Below, piece after piece: positions 37,139 through 49,368 of a DNA stretch of 64,000 bases (position 1 is the first letter of the stretch; the number at the start of each line of letters is the position of its first letter). Under the pieces are notes generated by a model. That model was not told where the DNA came from. It did not search any database and was given only the letters and a program-made list of their open reading frames with translations. Position numbers and translations under genes: made by a program. This DNA comes from Ziziphus jujuba (lineage: Eukaryota; Streptophyta; Magnoliopsida; Rosales; Rhamnaceae), in contig NC_083380.1 of assembly GCF_031755915.1 (NCBI RefSeq), positions 16,077,001 to 16,141,000 of the forward strand, in the 5' to 3' direction.

Positions 37139-37927
37139 ATGACTTCTTCTCCCTTTTATTCCATATCTGCGATTAATAATCCCATTTCTATTACCAATGA
37201 ACCTATATTTGCAAACAGAACATTGGTGGTCATCAATGTGGCTAAACAAGTACCATTAAAACTCACTGAAACTACTTATTTCCCATGGAAAAAGCAGTTT
37301 GATACTTTTCTTATTGGCTACAACCTCTGTGGTTTCATCGATGGTATTCTTCCCTACCCATCTCCAGTTCTATTTGGTACAAACAGCTCTTTGAATCCAG
37401 ATTATACTTTCTGGATTCGGCAAGACTCTCTATTGCTTAGTGCCATTCTTGCTTCTCTTTCTAAAGATGTTCATCGATTTGTGAACAAGGCAAAAACCTC
37501 CAAAGAAGCATTGGAAACACTAGCAATCACGTTTACCAAACCTTCAAGGTCACGGCTTCTACATCTCCATGAAAGACTTCATCACACTCAAGGATCTCCC
37601 TTCATCCTTGAATACCTCGATGATGTCAAAGTTGTTACTGACGAACTTGCTTTTATTGGCAATACTATTGATGATGATGATCTCACTCTCTTTATCATTA
37701 ATGGTCTCTCAAAGGACTTTGAAAATATCTCTATTGTGTTTCAAACTAGAGAAACCTCTATCTCCTTCAATGAGTTATATGATAAGCTTGTTGAATATGG
37801 AAATTACAATAAGAGAGTTGCTTCACGATCCGCAGAAATTGACATATTTGCTTTTGCTGCTAATAAATCTACATCTAGATCTTATACCTCACGATCTGAT
37901 TCTCAAAAAGGTCAAAATCAATCTTGA
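37139..37927 (+). pseudogene. Copia gag (UBN2-type), open frame of about 262 residues
   Basis: The start was chosen at MTSSPFYS, the second Met of the frame. Gag marks are KLTETTYFPWKKQFDTFLIGYNL, WIRQDSLLLSAILASL, SRLLHLHERL and LFIINGLSKDFENI, then SFNELYDKLVEY. The frame is intact for gag itself. It stops before the zinc knuckle, which appears downstream (about 38035-38075) as CQLFSV..GHSARLC with the second Cys changed to Phe. Retrotransposon nucleocapsid function is lost with the rest of the element. Confidence 0.9.
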
Positions 37928-39590
37928 CCATATGGTTTATGATTCTCCTTGTTGACCAATCACTGCATAGTCCAATGTAGGTGGCAACCCTCAATCTCGC
38001 TCCTTCACTACGTTTGGTAAACTATAAGGGATGTTGTCAACTTTTTTCTGTCTAAGGTCATTCAGCCCGATTATGTTCTTTTATGCATCAACAATGGACC
38101 TATACACCATAGCAGTAATAATCCTTTCCACGTGATCATCATCACAAGCTTTTCACTCCCATTCCATTCTTGGAGCCCCTCCATAGGCCTTTCCACATCC
38201 TCAGTTCAATAAATTCTCCATGGCTTATGGGCTCGGGAGCTTCTCATCATGTTACAACTAATTTGACCAACCTTTTTTAGCACTCTAAGTATGCTGGTAC
38301 AGATGAAATAGCTGTTGGCAATGGTAATAGAATTCTATAACTTACACTGGCCTAACAACTCTTCCCACTCCTAAATCTTTTTTATTACAAGAAATACTTC
38401 GTGTTCGTCAGATGAAATATAATCTTCTGCCTATTTCAAAGTTTCATCAATATAATAATACCTCTATTGAATTCTTACCACATTATTTTTTTGTGAAGGA
38501 GTTGCAGCCAGGGAAAGTACTACTTAAGGGACTGTTTAATGGAGACACTTATGAATGGCCGATGCATGTGTTGTCTCCTTCGTCTCCTCTTGCTTTTACT
38601 AATGTCAAAATAGGACTTCAAGAGTGGCATCAAAGGCTACGCCATCCATCTACCAAAGTTCATCATATTCTCAATCGTTTTTCTCTTCCCATCTCCTCTA
38701 AAGCTAGGTTTGATCGTGATCCTTGTAAGTGTAATAAGTCTCACAAGCTTCATTTTGGTAACTTCTCTATGACTAGTTCTTCACCTCTTCAGCTTGTGTA
38801 CTTAAATGTTTAGGATCCTACATTAATAACATCTCATGATGGGTTTAAGTTTTATGTCATTTTTGTAGATCATTTTTCTAAGTATGTTTGGTTTTATCCC
38901 ATTAGACATAAATCTGATGTTGCTTCCATAATTATTAATTTAAAGCGTCTTGTTGAAAAACTTTTGTAGCTTCCTATTATATCTTCTATTCTGATAACGG
39001 TGGAGAATTTGTAAAACTTAAACAATTTTTTTTTAAGATAACGGCATCAATCATTTTTTCACTAAACCCCATATGGCTCAGTAAAATTGTTACGCCGAAA
39101 GGCGACATCAGCATATACGTGAAGATAGATTGGCTTTATTGTCTCATGCAAAATTGCCTCATAAATTTTGGATCTATGCCTTTTCACTGCCACTTATCTT
39201 ATTAATAGTTTACCTACCTTAACCTTAGATAATTATTCTCCTTTTGAAAAAATATTTCAAAAACCACCAAATTATATCTCCTTAAGAGTGTTTGGCTATT
39301 TGTGTTATCCTTGGTTAACACCATATACTAAACACAAATTAGAGTCCAAATCCAAACTGTGTTTTTACCTTGGTCCGCTCAGGTCTCAAAGCGGTTTTAA
39401 TTGTTTTGATCTTATAGAGGGTAAACTTTATCAATCTAGACATGTTGAATTTGTTGAACATGTGTTTCCTTATCAAAAGTTATCCGTTTCACTTTCTTCA
39501 AATAAAGATAGTGATCTAAAGTTTCTACCTAATACAAACACCATTCATATATATTCCAACCACTACCTTGTTTTATCCTAAGTCTATGAC
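37928..39590 (+). pseudogene. Copia protease and integrase, broken
   Basis: Protease: SGASHHVTTNLTNL at about 38230-38270, with the catalytic Asp of DSGA changed to Gly. The 133-residue frame at 38412-38813 is the gag-pre-integrase region (MKYNLLPISKFHQ, EWHQRLRHPS). The integrase core is spread over frames at 38815-39130, with DNGGEF (about 38994-39011) as the second catalytic site. The downstream frame 39168-39581 has LRVFGYLCYPWLTPY and CFYLGPLRSQSG. Multiple stops show the polyprotein is dead. Confidence 0.88.
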
Positions 39591-39959
39591 CTCATGCACT
39601 CCCATCAACAATACTCCAGCTACACCTTAACTACTCTCTCACACCCATTCACGTAACTCCACAAATTCAAGTCATTCCTTATCTAAATTCCCACATCATA
39701 CAACACACGCCTCTGGCTATTCTCAAATGATGTCGTTTTCAACCCAACGAGCTGCTACTATACCTGACCGAATGTCCTCTTCTTTGACCCCAAGCCTCCA
39801 ACCTGCTCCTACATCTTCTAGGCCAGTTCGTGTTCACCCAATGCGTACAGGATCTATGAATAATATTTTTCAACCCAAGATAATTTTTGACATTTTCTCT
39901 GCTTCAGCCAATCTATAGATATTGATTATGAACCACGAACTCCCACTCAAGCACTCAAA

Positions 39960-40685
39960 CTCCCACAATGGCAGTAAGCAATGACAAGTGAGTTTAATGC
40001 TTTGACTGCAAATAACACTTGGGATTTTGTATCTTCACATCCAAGTCAAAATATTGTGGGCTCTGGGTGGGTTTTCAGAATAAAATGCAATCCTTGATGG
40101 CTCTATGAACAGGTATAAAGCCCGCGTTATTGCTAAAGGATTTAATCAAAACTTGGTCTTGACTTCTTTGAAACCTTTATTCCTGTTGTTAAACTAGAAA
40201 CAGTTTGGGTTATCTTGTGCATTACTCTGTCCAATAACTAGAGCTTACACTAATTGGACATTAATAATGCCTTTCTTAATGGCATTTTGAAATAAGAAGT
40301 CTTCATGGCACAACCTAAAGGCTTTGTGGATAGCAAGAAACCACCGCATGTATGTAAGCTTCAAAAGGCCATTTATGGTTTAAAGTAGGCTCCTTTGGCA
40401 TGGTTTCTTGAACTTAAGGCTTTTTTTGTTGCCTATGGATTTCGAAATGCTTATTTTGATACTTCTTTATTCATTCTTCATAAGGCTAATTCAATTATGT
40501 TTCTTTTAGTGTATGTGGATGACATAATTGTAATCAGTAATGATTCTTCTCTTCATGATAGTTTTATTTCCTCTCTCTCGACCAAATTTTCTCTTAAAGA
40601 TATGAGCGATTTGCATTACTTCCTTGGAGTTGAAGTTATTCCATCTACAAATATTTTTTGGATTTCTTAGAGAAAGACTATTAGA
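39960..40685 (+). pseudogene. Copia reverse transcriptase, N-terminal and catalytic part
   Basis: Broken frames give RYKARVIAKGF, LDINNAFLNG, and then the 91-residue frame 40395-40670 with FLLVYVDDIIVIS, keeping the catalytic YVDD. DLHYFLGVEV follows, after which the frame meets a stop and is cut at TIR (40676-40685) by the large insertion. The rest of the domain resumes at 48578. The preceding 300 bases (39590-39960) are the variable linker. Confidence 0.88.
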
Positions 40686-41270
40686 ATCGCATTGATAAAT
40701 GATGCAATCAATGCGTCGCACAAAATAAAGATCGACGTATTACGCGGCGTTGCCTAACATCTTGTCACTAAATCCATAAGACAACATGCGACGCATTAAT
40801 AGTGTCGCCTATTTTTTGAGTTTTTGGCGACGCATCTAGACTTTTAGCGACACATTAATCACATGCGTCAGAGTTTCCATTAAAGTTTTAGCGATGCATT
40901 TATCAAATTCGTCAGATTTTTCATCAAATTTTTAGAGATGCACTTTTAGCGATGCATTTATCATATGCGTCCAATTTTCCATCAGATTATTAGCATTGCA
41001 CTTTTAGTGATGCTTTCAACATATAAGTTAGATTTGATTGTCCACTTTTAGCGACTCATTTCATTTAACATTTAGGGACTCTTTATGAAACAGTTGCTAA
41101 AAAAATTTTTAGCGACTGTTTTTTAAAGTGCCGCTAAATATATGTATCGCTAAAAATAGCCAATGAAAGGAGACTCTTCGAAAAACGTTGCTAAAGGTGG
41201 AAAAACAACGTTGCCAAATATGGTAGGCAACGTTGTTTGTTTTAATGCGTCGCCCTTTATTTTTTATTTT
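40686..41270. repeat. Subterminal repeat arm with GCGACGCAT words
   Basis: At least ten degenerate copies of AGCGACGCAT in both orientations, spaced by 20-60 bases. Some pairs could fold back. The following 580 bases (41271-41849) are plain AT-rich DNA without a gene. Confidence 0.8.
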
Positions 41271-41849
41271 TTAATTTGCTTATTTTTAATTGTTTGAAAA
41301 TTGATTAAAATAGTAAAAATATTAAAATAATTAGAATACAAAAAAACTAAAACTAGCTTCATCCAAAATAATTAGAATACAAAAATTTAAAATAAATATT
41401 TTCGTAATGAAATAATAATCAAATAAATTAAATATTATCTCATTGATATATTTTTACATAATTTGGTAAAATATTGTATGTGCAAAAGAAAATTCAATAT
41501 TAATTAAACTTCCATGAATATATACTCATTGAGATGGAAGTTAACCCGTTAGTTGGTGATATTACACCATCATACTGCATATGGAAAAATTAAAAAAGTT
41601 ATTAACACTTATGCAAAATAAATAAATATTAATTATTATTAAATTATGTAATTTAGTACATAAAAATTTAAAGAATATTACCATTGTTCTTAAGATTCGG
41701 TAAGACACATTTTTCCTAATTAAAAGTGGAAAACTCATAATAAAGCGGATCAGAAAATTAATTAAATGAATAATAATAAATGTAATAAATATTACTTAAA
41801 ACATAAGTAATAAATCTACATACCAATTTATTTAGAAGATATTTTTTTT

Positions 41850-42300
41850 TATCTATATCTCCTCACAGTCATTACGAATCTTAGCATTCTTATCCAAAAA
41901 AATTGTTCTAGGCATACCATGCAATTTAATAATTTCCTTAAAGAACAAGTTAGCAACATTAGATGCATCATCAGTTTTATTACATGCAATAAAATGTACC
42001 ATCTTAGAAAATCTATCCACAACAACAAATACCGAATCCTTACTTGTCCTTGACCTAGGTAAACTAATAATAAAATCCATAGACAAATCCACCCAAAGAA
42101 AGGAAGGAATCGACAATGGCATGTAAAGACCATGCAGCATCAATTTATATTTGTCTTTTCGGCATTTCAAGCACCTTTCACATATTCTCTTGACATCTCC
42201 TTTCATGTTAGGCCAATAAAAATGTTCTTACAGTAAGGTTAAATTCTGTAAAACACCAAAATGACCCATTAAACCACCTCCATGACCTTCCCAAACTAGT
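41850..42300 (-). pseudogene. Gypsy integrase, N-terminal zinc finger and half of the core
   Basis: The minus strand gives HGGGLMGHFG (the His pair), then [19 protein letters not shown] (the Cys pair) and [13 protein letters not shown] with the first catalytic Asp. It continues through [15 protein letters not shown] to [15 protein letters not shown], where the second catalytic Asp region would be. It ends in a stop next to the AT-rich arm at 41850. The Asp-Glu part and C-terminal domain are missing here; a matching C-terminal piece lies at 48239-48530. Confidence 0.9.
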
Positions 42301-43661
42301 AACTCCCTAATGCTACAATTAAGCACACAAAGTTTATTTTCTCTAAACAAATACCCCTTAAAGATGTAAAATTTATTGAAACCACGTTTTGAACAGGCCC
42401 TAAATATTTCTCCAAAGTCACTATCATGCTTATAATATTCTTTTATTTGTTCATATCCAAGCAATCTAGCATCTAAGGTAGAAAAAAGTATATACCTTCG
42501 GGATAATGCATTGGCGACCATATTTTCCTTACCTTTCTTGTAGCGGATCACATAGGGAAAGGTCTCAATGAATTCAATTCACTTGGCATGCCTTCGGTTA
42601 ATCTTCCATTTTCCTTTAATGTGCTTCAAAGATTAATGATCTGTATAAATCACAAATTTTTTTGGCATGAGGTAATGCTGCCATGTTTCCAAAGCCCTCA
42701 TAAAAACATATATCTCTTTGTTATAAGTCGGGTAGTTTAGTGCAGCTTTATTTAATTTCTCACTAAAGTAGGCTATGGGTCTTTCTTCTTATATTAAAGC
42801 AGCTCCAATACCTGCACCCGAAGCATCACATTCAATTTCAAAAATTTTGAAAAAGTTAGGCAAAACTAGTAAAGGTGCATTAGAAAATTTTTCTTTCAAC
42901 AAATTAAAAAATTTATCTTGTGCTTCCCCCCATTTGAAGCCAACATTCTTCTTCACCATTTCCATCAAAGGCATTGTGATGGTGCTAAAATTCTTGACAA
43001 ATCGTCAGTAGAAACTAGCTAAACCATGAAAACTCCTCACTTGGGTAATGGATGTGGGTTTCGACCACTCTTGGATTGCTTGCACATTGGATTGATCAAC
43101 TTTTATACCTGCAACACTTACTATAAATCCTAGGAAAACCAACTCATCTTTACAAAAATCACACCTTTTTGAGTTAGTAAACAACCTTTCCTTCCTAAGA
43201 ATATTTAAAACTTGCCTAAGATGTTCTACATGCTCATCTAGATGCCTACCATATACAAGCATATCATCAAAATAAACAAAAATAAATTTTCCAATGACTA
43301 GTCGTATAACATGATTCATTAATCTCATGAAGGTATTAGGCGCATTAGTTAAACCAAAAGGCATCACTAACCACTCATATAATTCACACTTAATTTTAAA
43401 TGTGGTTTTCCATTCATCACCCTCTTTTATTCTTATTTGATGATACCCACTCCTAAGATCAATTTTAGTAAAAATGCATGCTCCATGTAGTTTATCTAAC
43501 ATATCATCTAACCTAAGAATTGGATGCCTATATGTACTGGTAATATTATTTATAGCCCTATGATCTACACACATACGCCATGAACCATCTTTCTTAGGTA
43601 CTAGCAAAACAGGGATAGCACATGAACTCATACTGTCACAAATGTACCTTTTATTAAGCAA
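42301..43661 (-). pseudogene. Gypsy reverse transcriptase and RNase H
   Basis: The 218-residue frame 43005-43661 has KKDGSWRMCVDHRAINNIT, LDDMLDKLHGACIFTKIDLRSGYHQIRI, MPFGLTNAPNTFMRLMN and FVYFDDMLVYG, so the catalytic FDD is intact. A stop lies at HGLASFY. The next piece (42789-42974) has FEIECDASGAGIGAALI, the start of RNase H. RNase H then continues in broken frames to MIRYKKGKENMVANALSRR (about 42500-42551). It is dead because of frame breaks. Confidence 0.92.
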
Positions 43662-44296
43662 CTCACTTACTTGCTTTTGTAACTCTTTTGTCTCCTCTGG
43701 ATTACTTCTATATGCAGGCCTATTTGGTATGGCAGCCCTTGGAACAAAGTCAATTTGATGCTCAATCCCTCTAATAGGTGGTAGTCTATTTGGAATTTCG
43801 TCCAGAAAGACATCACCAAATTCCTACAAAAGAAAAGAAATAGAACTTGGCAATTCAAGTTCTTCGGGATTAGCTTGATCATTCAAATACACATCTTTAT
43901 AAATCATAACCAGTAATGGTTTCTTACTCAAGATGGCTTTATTTACATCCCCAAAACTAAGATAAATTTTTTTTATTTTTCTTCTAGTTTCTTTCTTTTC
44001 CTTCTTCTGTCTCGGTCACCGCACCTTTGCCCCCACTCTCGGGTTGCTCACTATACCTCTCGGCTTTCTCAATTTTTCTCACTTCACTTTTGGCTTTCTC
44101 ATGATTTTTCCACTCAATTTGGGTTCTAGAATGCTTACCTTGTTGGTCTTACATGACTTGGACTCCTTGGATTGTTGTTGTTGCTGTGGGTGCCATGCTA
44201 GTTCTCTCATGCCTTTTTGGTTTCCCTCCTTTATTGTATTTGTAATTGCTCTCTATATGCTTCCTTGAAAGTTAATGGCTCCAACTTGATCTTCTT

Positions 44297-44677
44297 TCAT
44301 TTAAACTTAAAAACAATAGGATTTTCTCCACCATAATGAATAGCATCTTTATCAAAATGCCATGGTCTACCTAATAGAATATGTCCAGCATGCATATGTA
44401 CATCATTACATAAAACAACATCCACATATTTATCTATACTAAATTTTACTTTGGCTTGTTTATTCACTTTCATCTCACCACTATCATTAAGCCATTGTAA
44501 TCTATAAGGTTTGGGATGTTTAATTGTTGCTAAGCCTAATTTATCAACCACAATATTTCTAATTACATTTGTACAACTTCTACTATCAATTATGAAACTA
44601 CAAAATCTTACCTTGGATTTCACATCGAGTGTGGAAGATGTTTTCCCTTTGAACTTGATCCTCATCCTTATATACAA
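44297..44677 (-). pseudogene. Gypsy aspartic protease
   Basis: A frame of 126 residues: FIIDSRSCTNVIRNIVVDKLGL carries the active-site Asp, but the Gly of the usual DSGS is replaced by Arg. YRLQWLNDSGEMKVNKQ and the C-terminal GHILLGRPWHFDKDAIH follow, the typical end of this protease. The stretch between it and reverse transcriptase (43662-44296) is linker with broken frames and Ser/Thr-rich sequence. Confidence 0.88.
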
Positions 44678-45989
44678 CCAGCTCTCTCCTAGAAACCAAG
44701 TTTAATTTGGTATTGGGTGCATGTAAGGTCTTGGATTGATCCTCAAAGTCTTCATCTTCTTGCTCGGTTTCATTTCCACTTTCCTCACTTTCCGATTCTA
44801 ACTCACCATTACCCTTTAACACCATGATTTTTCTATTCAAGTATTGGCTTGCGATGTGTCCTCATCCCTAGCCCTTAAAACAAACAATTTCTCTAGATCT
44901 TGAAGGTTTAGGATCAAATTTACCTTCAATCTTGTGTGCTTAGACAGATTCAGTTTTAGCTTCTCTCATTGGCCGATTTGAACTTTCTTCTCCAACTTTT
45001 GGTTTTGTCTTATTTTCATAGGTAGGATTATTTCTCCAGCCACTTGGATTTGACCTTCCGCTATTCGAAACACCCCCAAACTATGAGCTTATACCCCTCC
45101 TTTTGAATTGCTCAAATTTAATAGCCACATGCAACATCTCCTCAAATTCCACATATTGTTACAATTCTAGTTGATTGGCTATCTCATGATTCAAACCTCC
45201 CAAATACCTTGTCATGGTTGCCTCACGGTCCTCATTTATACTCAACTTCATCATGAGCATCTCCATCTTCTTGTAATAATCTTCCATGGACCTACTTTCT
45301 TGTGTCAAAGATTTGTAACCTTTGATGGATGTACCTATGGTAATGAGCCGATACAAATCGCTTCCTCATTGCTCCTTTCATTTATCGCCAAGTAGTAATC
45401 AATTCATCACTTACTTTCCTTCGAGTATTTTGCTCATTAGTCCACCATTGGAGTGCCTAATGTCCAAACTCCATTGCTGCCAACTTAACTTTCTTGGCCT
45501 CTAAATAGTTGTAACAATAAAAAATCATCTCCATACATTGCTCCCATTCCAAGTAAGCCTCCGGGTTACTTTTTCCCCATGAAAGATGGTATGTTTACCT
45601 TGATATTCCCAAGATCATCATCTTCATTCCTTTCTGGTCTCCCATGGATTGGCCTTCCTTAAGGTTAAAAAATTTCATCATATCCCTCATCCAAGTATCG
45701 CTTTCCCTGAATTCTTTTCTAAATTGCCCTTGGCCTTTCGACCTCGACCTTGGCCTCCATGAGCATCAAACCTTGTATTTGGCCCTCCTTGGGATGTTTC
45801 TAATCTGTCCATCCTTTGATTTATGTGATTAAATTGAGCATTCATCCGTTGTAATTGCTCCAAGATGGCCCTTATGTCCGTGTGCTCATCTACACTCCCC
45901 GAAGCTTGGGAGTTTCCTTTGAATCCTACGGACTCTTCTTCATTAATTCTCAATGGTGGATCTCCTCTTCTCACCCTTGAATCTACCAT
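44678..45989 (-). pseudogene. Gypsy gag
   Basis: Gag starts at 45989 with MVDSRVRRGD and a helix-rich IRAILEQLQRMNAQFNHINQRMDRLE. It continues in broken frames with SLTQESRSMEDYYKKMEMLMMKLSINEDREATMTRYLGGLN (45159-45330), a typical gag capsid stretch. It ends in a degraded zinc knuckle (about 44840-44885), where only GHIA is well kept and two Cys are lost. A polar D/E-rich stretch (44700-44800) precedes the protease. Confidence 0.88.
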
Positions 45990-46975
45990 GTTAGTATGAA
46001 TAACATAAAAATAAATAGGACCTCTCCAAATTCACTCCCTCACATGTTTTACTCAAATAAGGACTCGACACTCGTGTTTGCACACTAGTTTCAGCTTTTA
46101 CCCTCTTTTAATCTCACACTCTTGCCTTTTTGCACTCAAAGAATTAACTCAAAGTTCTAATTAAAACACTCAAAAAATAGTAATTAGATCACAAGTATGT
46201 TTTAATTAAACTTATCAACAAAACAGTAGTAAAAAGCAAACAATACCGAGTAAATTTTTAAATACCTAATTCTTGGCTTTTCTAAACAAAAATAAGGCAA
46301 CTTAGCAAAGAAAATTTTGGACTAAATAAGAACTGGACTACATTGTAAGAGATTAAGTATTCAAGAATAAAAATTTAGAAAAAAAAATTCAAACACGAGC
46401 AAGAATCAATTTGGACAAAAATAAGAAATAGTAGTTGGTTGTTGTCCTTTGTAATTCAAGTTTTTGTATCAAATACTTTAACTAATTTTAATCCAATATT
46501 TTTAGCACCCAAAATTCAAATATCCAGCAGAAAAAATAAATCTCCAGCAACTCCAAATATTGAATAAATAGTCAACAATTTAGTAGTTCAAAGAAATTTC
46601 CAACAAACAGCAAATTCAACAAACCGATTTTTTTTTTTTTATTCGGCTTTTCTTCTTCTTCTTCTTTTTTAACTCACAGAATGTAAAACAACTCCAGTAG
46701 CAAAGATCAACACCAAAAATAGCAATTCCACACCAAAAATCCACCAAACCCATGGCCTCCAACAAAAAATACAAATTTGTAATTTTCTGTAAAATTATAT
46801 ATTTTGCCACAAACACTTTTTTTTTTTTTTGAATATATGAATGCAAATATTTAAGATCAAAGCAGCAAAGAAAAATCAACAATAAACTAAATTACCAAGA
46901 ACAATAATGAATAACAACAAACAAAAGGGAACAAAAAATACAGTAAAATTAGGAAAGCCTAATTTAACTAGGACT

Positions 46976-47015
<40 letters not shown>

Positions 47016-47137
47016 TTTAGAGCGTGTATGATGATAGAAGCAACCTTAATCTAATTCTAAAATTGTAGATTAACATAAAACAAATAAAGCAAATAAAGAT
47101 AGATTAAATATGAACAAAATTTGGTTCTGATACCAAA
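45990..47137 (-). other. 5' leader of the gypsy element with primer-binding site and a 34-base T run
   Basis: Untranslated sequence between the LTR and gag. The complement of 47124-47135 is TGGTATCAGAAC, a near-perfect initiator tRNA-Met primer-binding site three bases from the LTR. Positions 46979-47012 are a pure run of about 34 T on the plus strand. No protein is encoded; short frames here are chance. Confidence 0.8.
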
Positions 47138-47701
47138 TGATACAAATTTAGGTCGACACGCACCACAACCCGTATTATATTAGCCCGGATCTCAATTAAG
47201 TTTAGATTTTGATGGAATGACCTCAACCCTTAAACAAGCTGTAATTAGAAACCTTGGTATGATAAAGACGCCGTAATAAGTGATTGGTATTCTATTGATA
47301 AGTCAAAACTAAAACACTCACCCTTTAATGATGTTTTAGGTGTTCAAAGAAAACAAAGTGAAATTCAATCTCATAAAATAAATTCTGAATATTATTAAAG
47401 GTGTATTCTTCCTCAAAAATAAGTCTTTAAATAGGCTAGAACCACAAACAACAAAACCCTAAAAACTAAAGCAAAAACCGGCCAAACATGCTGTTTCCTA
47501 AAGGTGGTCGAATTTTCTCTCCTTTCCTAATCTAATTTTGATTAATTAATTCTTTTATTTTGAATTAAAAATTAATTAATTTATAATTAAAATAATAAAA
47601 TAATAAATTTCCTAAGTTTATTTTTCGAGGAAATAAATAAATAAAAACCAAATAGAAGACTAATTTCTTAAAATAAAGAGTAGAAATCAAATTAGGAAAC
47701 T
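47138..47701 (-). repeat. The single LTR of the permuted gypsy element
   Basis: It ends TTTGTATCA on the minus strand beside the primer-binding site. Its far end, near CTAATTTGATTTC, is set by comparison with the solo LTR at 51178-51739, which is alignable over its whole length. That makes it about 565 bp. Confidence 0.82.
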
Positions 47702-48238
47702 AAAATACTATCTTTTTGACTAAGCTGTCTTTGACCAATTTTTGACCAATTTAAGCTCCAATTCAGCTTCCATATGCCTTTTAGGATGCCAAATAGGCTT
47801 ATCATGGAGTCCCACACGTTGCCCTTGATTGGAACAAAGAGAAAATGTCAACTCAGTAAAATATAGTAAAGCTAGCAAGCAATACAGCAAAACCGGCCAT
47901 CTTTCTTCCTTGCGCTGGTACATGCCCTTTTTATTTGCCTTTGAAGCTGATTTGAATTGATTCCATGACCTCTTAGAGATATGCATTGAGTCAATGAAGT
48001 GTTGGAACCATTTCTTGCTGCCCAGAGTCGATATTTGCACGAAAATATCTACATGGATCTATATCGGTTTCTACCACTTGGATGCTTAAAATGGGTCTTG
48101 TATCTTCGGGTATTGACAAGCCCCTTTGAGAATTAAGTACTCCCCAGATAAAAGCAGCCAGGTTGTCCTTAAATCTCTTAGTTTGAGCCCTAATGATCGG
48201 TCTGGTTTTCATCCATATCGAGTCAGCACCCTAGTGGG

Positions 48239-48530
48239 TTATCGATTGTACGGGTTCGGGCGGATTCTTATCATGTTCCTCTCCTCTTGAAAAGGATTTG
48301 CCCACAAATCAAAGTCATCACCTACAGAAAAAGGAGACAAATCAACAACAATAAATGTAGCACTAGCATTATACTCACTCGGTAAATCAAGTTTGTAAGC
48401 ATTTTCATTAATTTGCTCCAAAACTTGAAAGGGTCCATCTCCACGCGGCATAAGCTTGGACTTTCTTTATTCGGAAAACCTCTCCTATCTTAGGTACAAC
48501 CATACCCAATCTCCAGGTTCAAAGACAAAT
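48239..48530 (-). pseudogene. Gypsy integrase C-terminal piece and pol end
   Basis: The minus strand gives FEPGDW then KSKLMPRGDGPFQVLEQINENAYKLDL and VVDLSPFSVGDD, the C-terminal domain of gypsy integrase. The pol tail continues to about 47990 in a second frame (KTRPIIRAQTKRFKDNLAAFI). It is the missing end of the integrase at 41850-42300 but sits at the opposite edge of the insert. Stops lie just upstream of KSKLM. Confidence 0.9.
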
Positions 48531-48577
48531 TATTTTTTTCGATGCGTTGTTTTATAGCAATACTAAGTTAGTGTCGC

Positions 48578-49368
48578 TAGATCTCAATTTTCGCATAGTG
48601 AAAACTGAAATGTATGACCCAAAGGATTTCTCTACTTGCATGTCTTCTACTAGTTCTTTTAGTTATCATCTGGATTTCTTCTTCCTTATGCTACACAGTA
48701 CCAGCAAACAGTGGGCAGCTTGCCATATCTATCACTTACTCAACTTGATGTCATTTTTATGGTAAACAAACTCTCCCAATTTATGCACCAACCCACAAAA
48801 CTTCTCCAGGCATCAGTAAAATAGTCAGTACATAAAAGGAACTTTTTCGTATGGTCTTTTTCTAAAAAAACAATCATCTTTAGCTCTTCATGCCTTCTTG
48901 GATTCAAATTGGGGAGGAAACAAAGATGATTGCACCTCAACAACTAGTTATGTCATCTTCCTAGGTAGCAATCTATCTCATAGTCCTTGAGGAAATAAAA
49001 ATCTATATCTCGCTCTTCTATTGAGGTAGAATATAGAGCAGTTACATGTACTACTTCAGAAGTTTGTTGGCTTATTCTCTTATTCAAGAATTGCACATGA
49101 AGTCCTCTACTACTCCTACAATATATTGTGCTAACCTAGTTGCAACGTATGTCTACGTAAATCCCAAGCTTCGCTCCAAAATGAAACATGTCCAAATTGA
49201 TTTTCATTTTGTGTAGGACAAAGTCTCTGATGGTTCAGTTCGGGTGTCTCATGTTTCTAATGGTGACCAACTTGCAAATATTCTAACCAAGCCCTTATCT
49301 AAATAGTCATTTCACTCCTTGTGTTCCAAGATTCGAGTGCTTGACAGGACCCAAATCTTGATGGGGCT
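48578..49368 (+). pseudogene. Copia reverse transcriptase end and RNase H (continuation of the split element)
   Basis: Frames give [46 protein letters not shown], then the RNase H stretch around LGSNLISWSSRKQKSISRSS.EVEYRAVT (about 48970-49045). The closing DQLANILTKPL-like stretch lies near 49270-49300. It picks up exactly where the copia frame breaks off at 40685. It has several frameshifts and stops. A G-rich TTGATGGGGCTTG precedes the 3' LTR. Confidence 0.88.

Larger units (their letters stand above)
41850..48530 (-). mobile_element. Ty3/gypsy element in circularly permuted order with a single LTR
   Basis: Reading the minus strand from 48530 to 41850, the order is integrase C-terminus, 3' region, one LTR (47138 to about 47701), primer-binding site (47124-47135), 5' leader, gag, protease, reverse transcriptase, RNase H, integrase N-terminal half. 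A normal element starts and ends with LTRs. Here the two integrase pieces sit at opposite edges, do not overlap, and together lack only an estimated 130-150 residues. The content is thus about one unit length of a one-LTR circle opened inside integrase. Confidence 0.85.
40686..48577. mobile_element. 7.9-kb insertion with CACTA-like arms carrying a permuted gypsy element
   Basis: It interrupts the copia reading frame exactly between TIR and DLNFR..KTEMYDPKD, with TAGA on both sides (40682-40685 and 48578-48581). The left arm (40686 to about 41270) is packed with short direct and inverted forms of TTTAGCGACGCAT/ATGCGTCGC. The short right arm (about 48531-48577) holds a related GATGCGTTG word and ends ACTAAGTTAGTGTCGCT. 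Dense subterminal repeats of this kind are typical of CACTA-type elements, and a CACTA-like end (CACTAACTTAG, complement of 48562-48572) is visible on the right but not clearly on the left. The class is therefore tentative. No transposase is seen. Confidence 0.65.
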
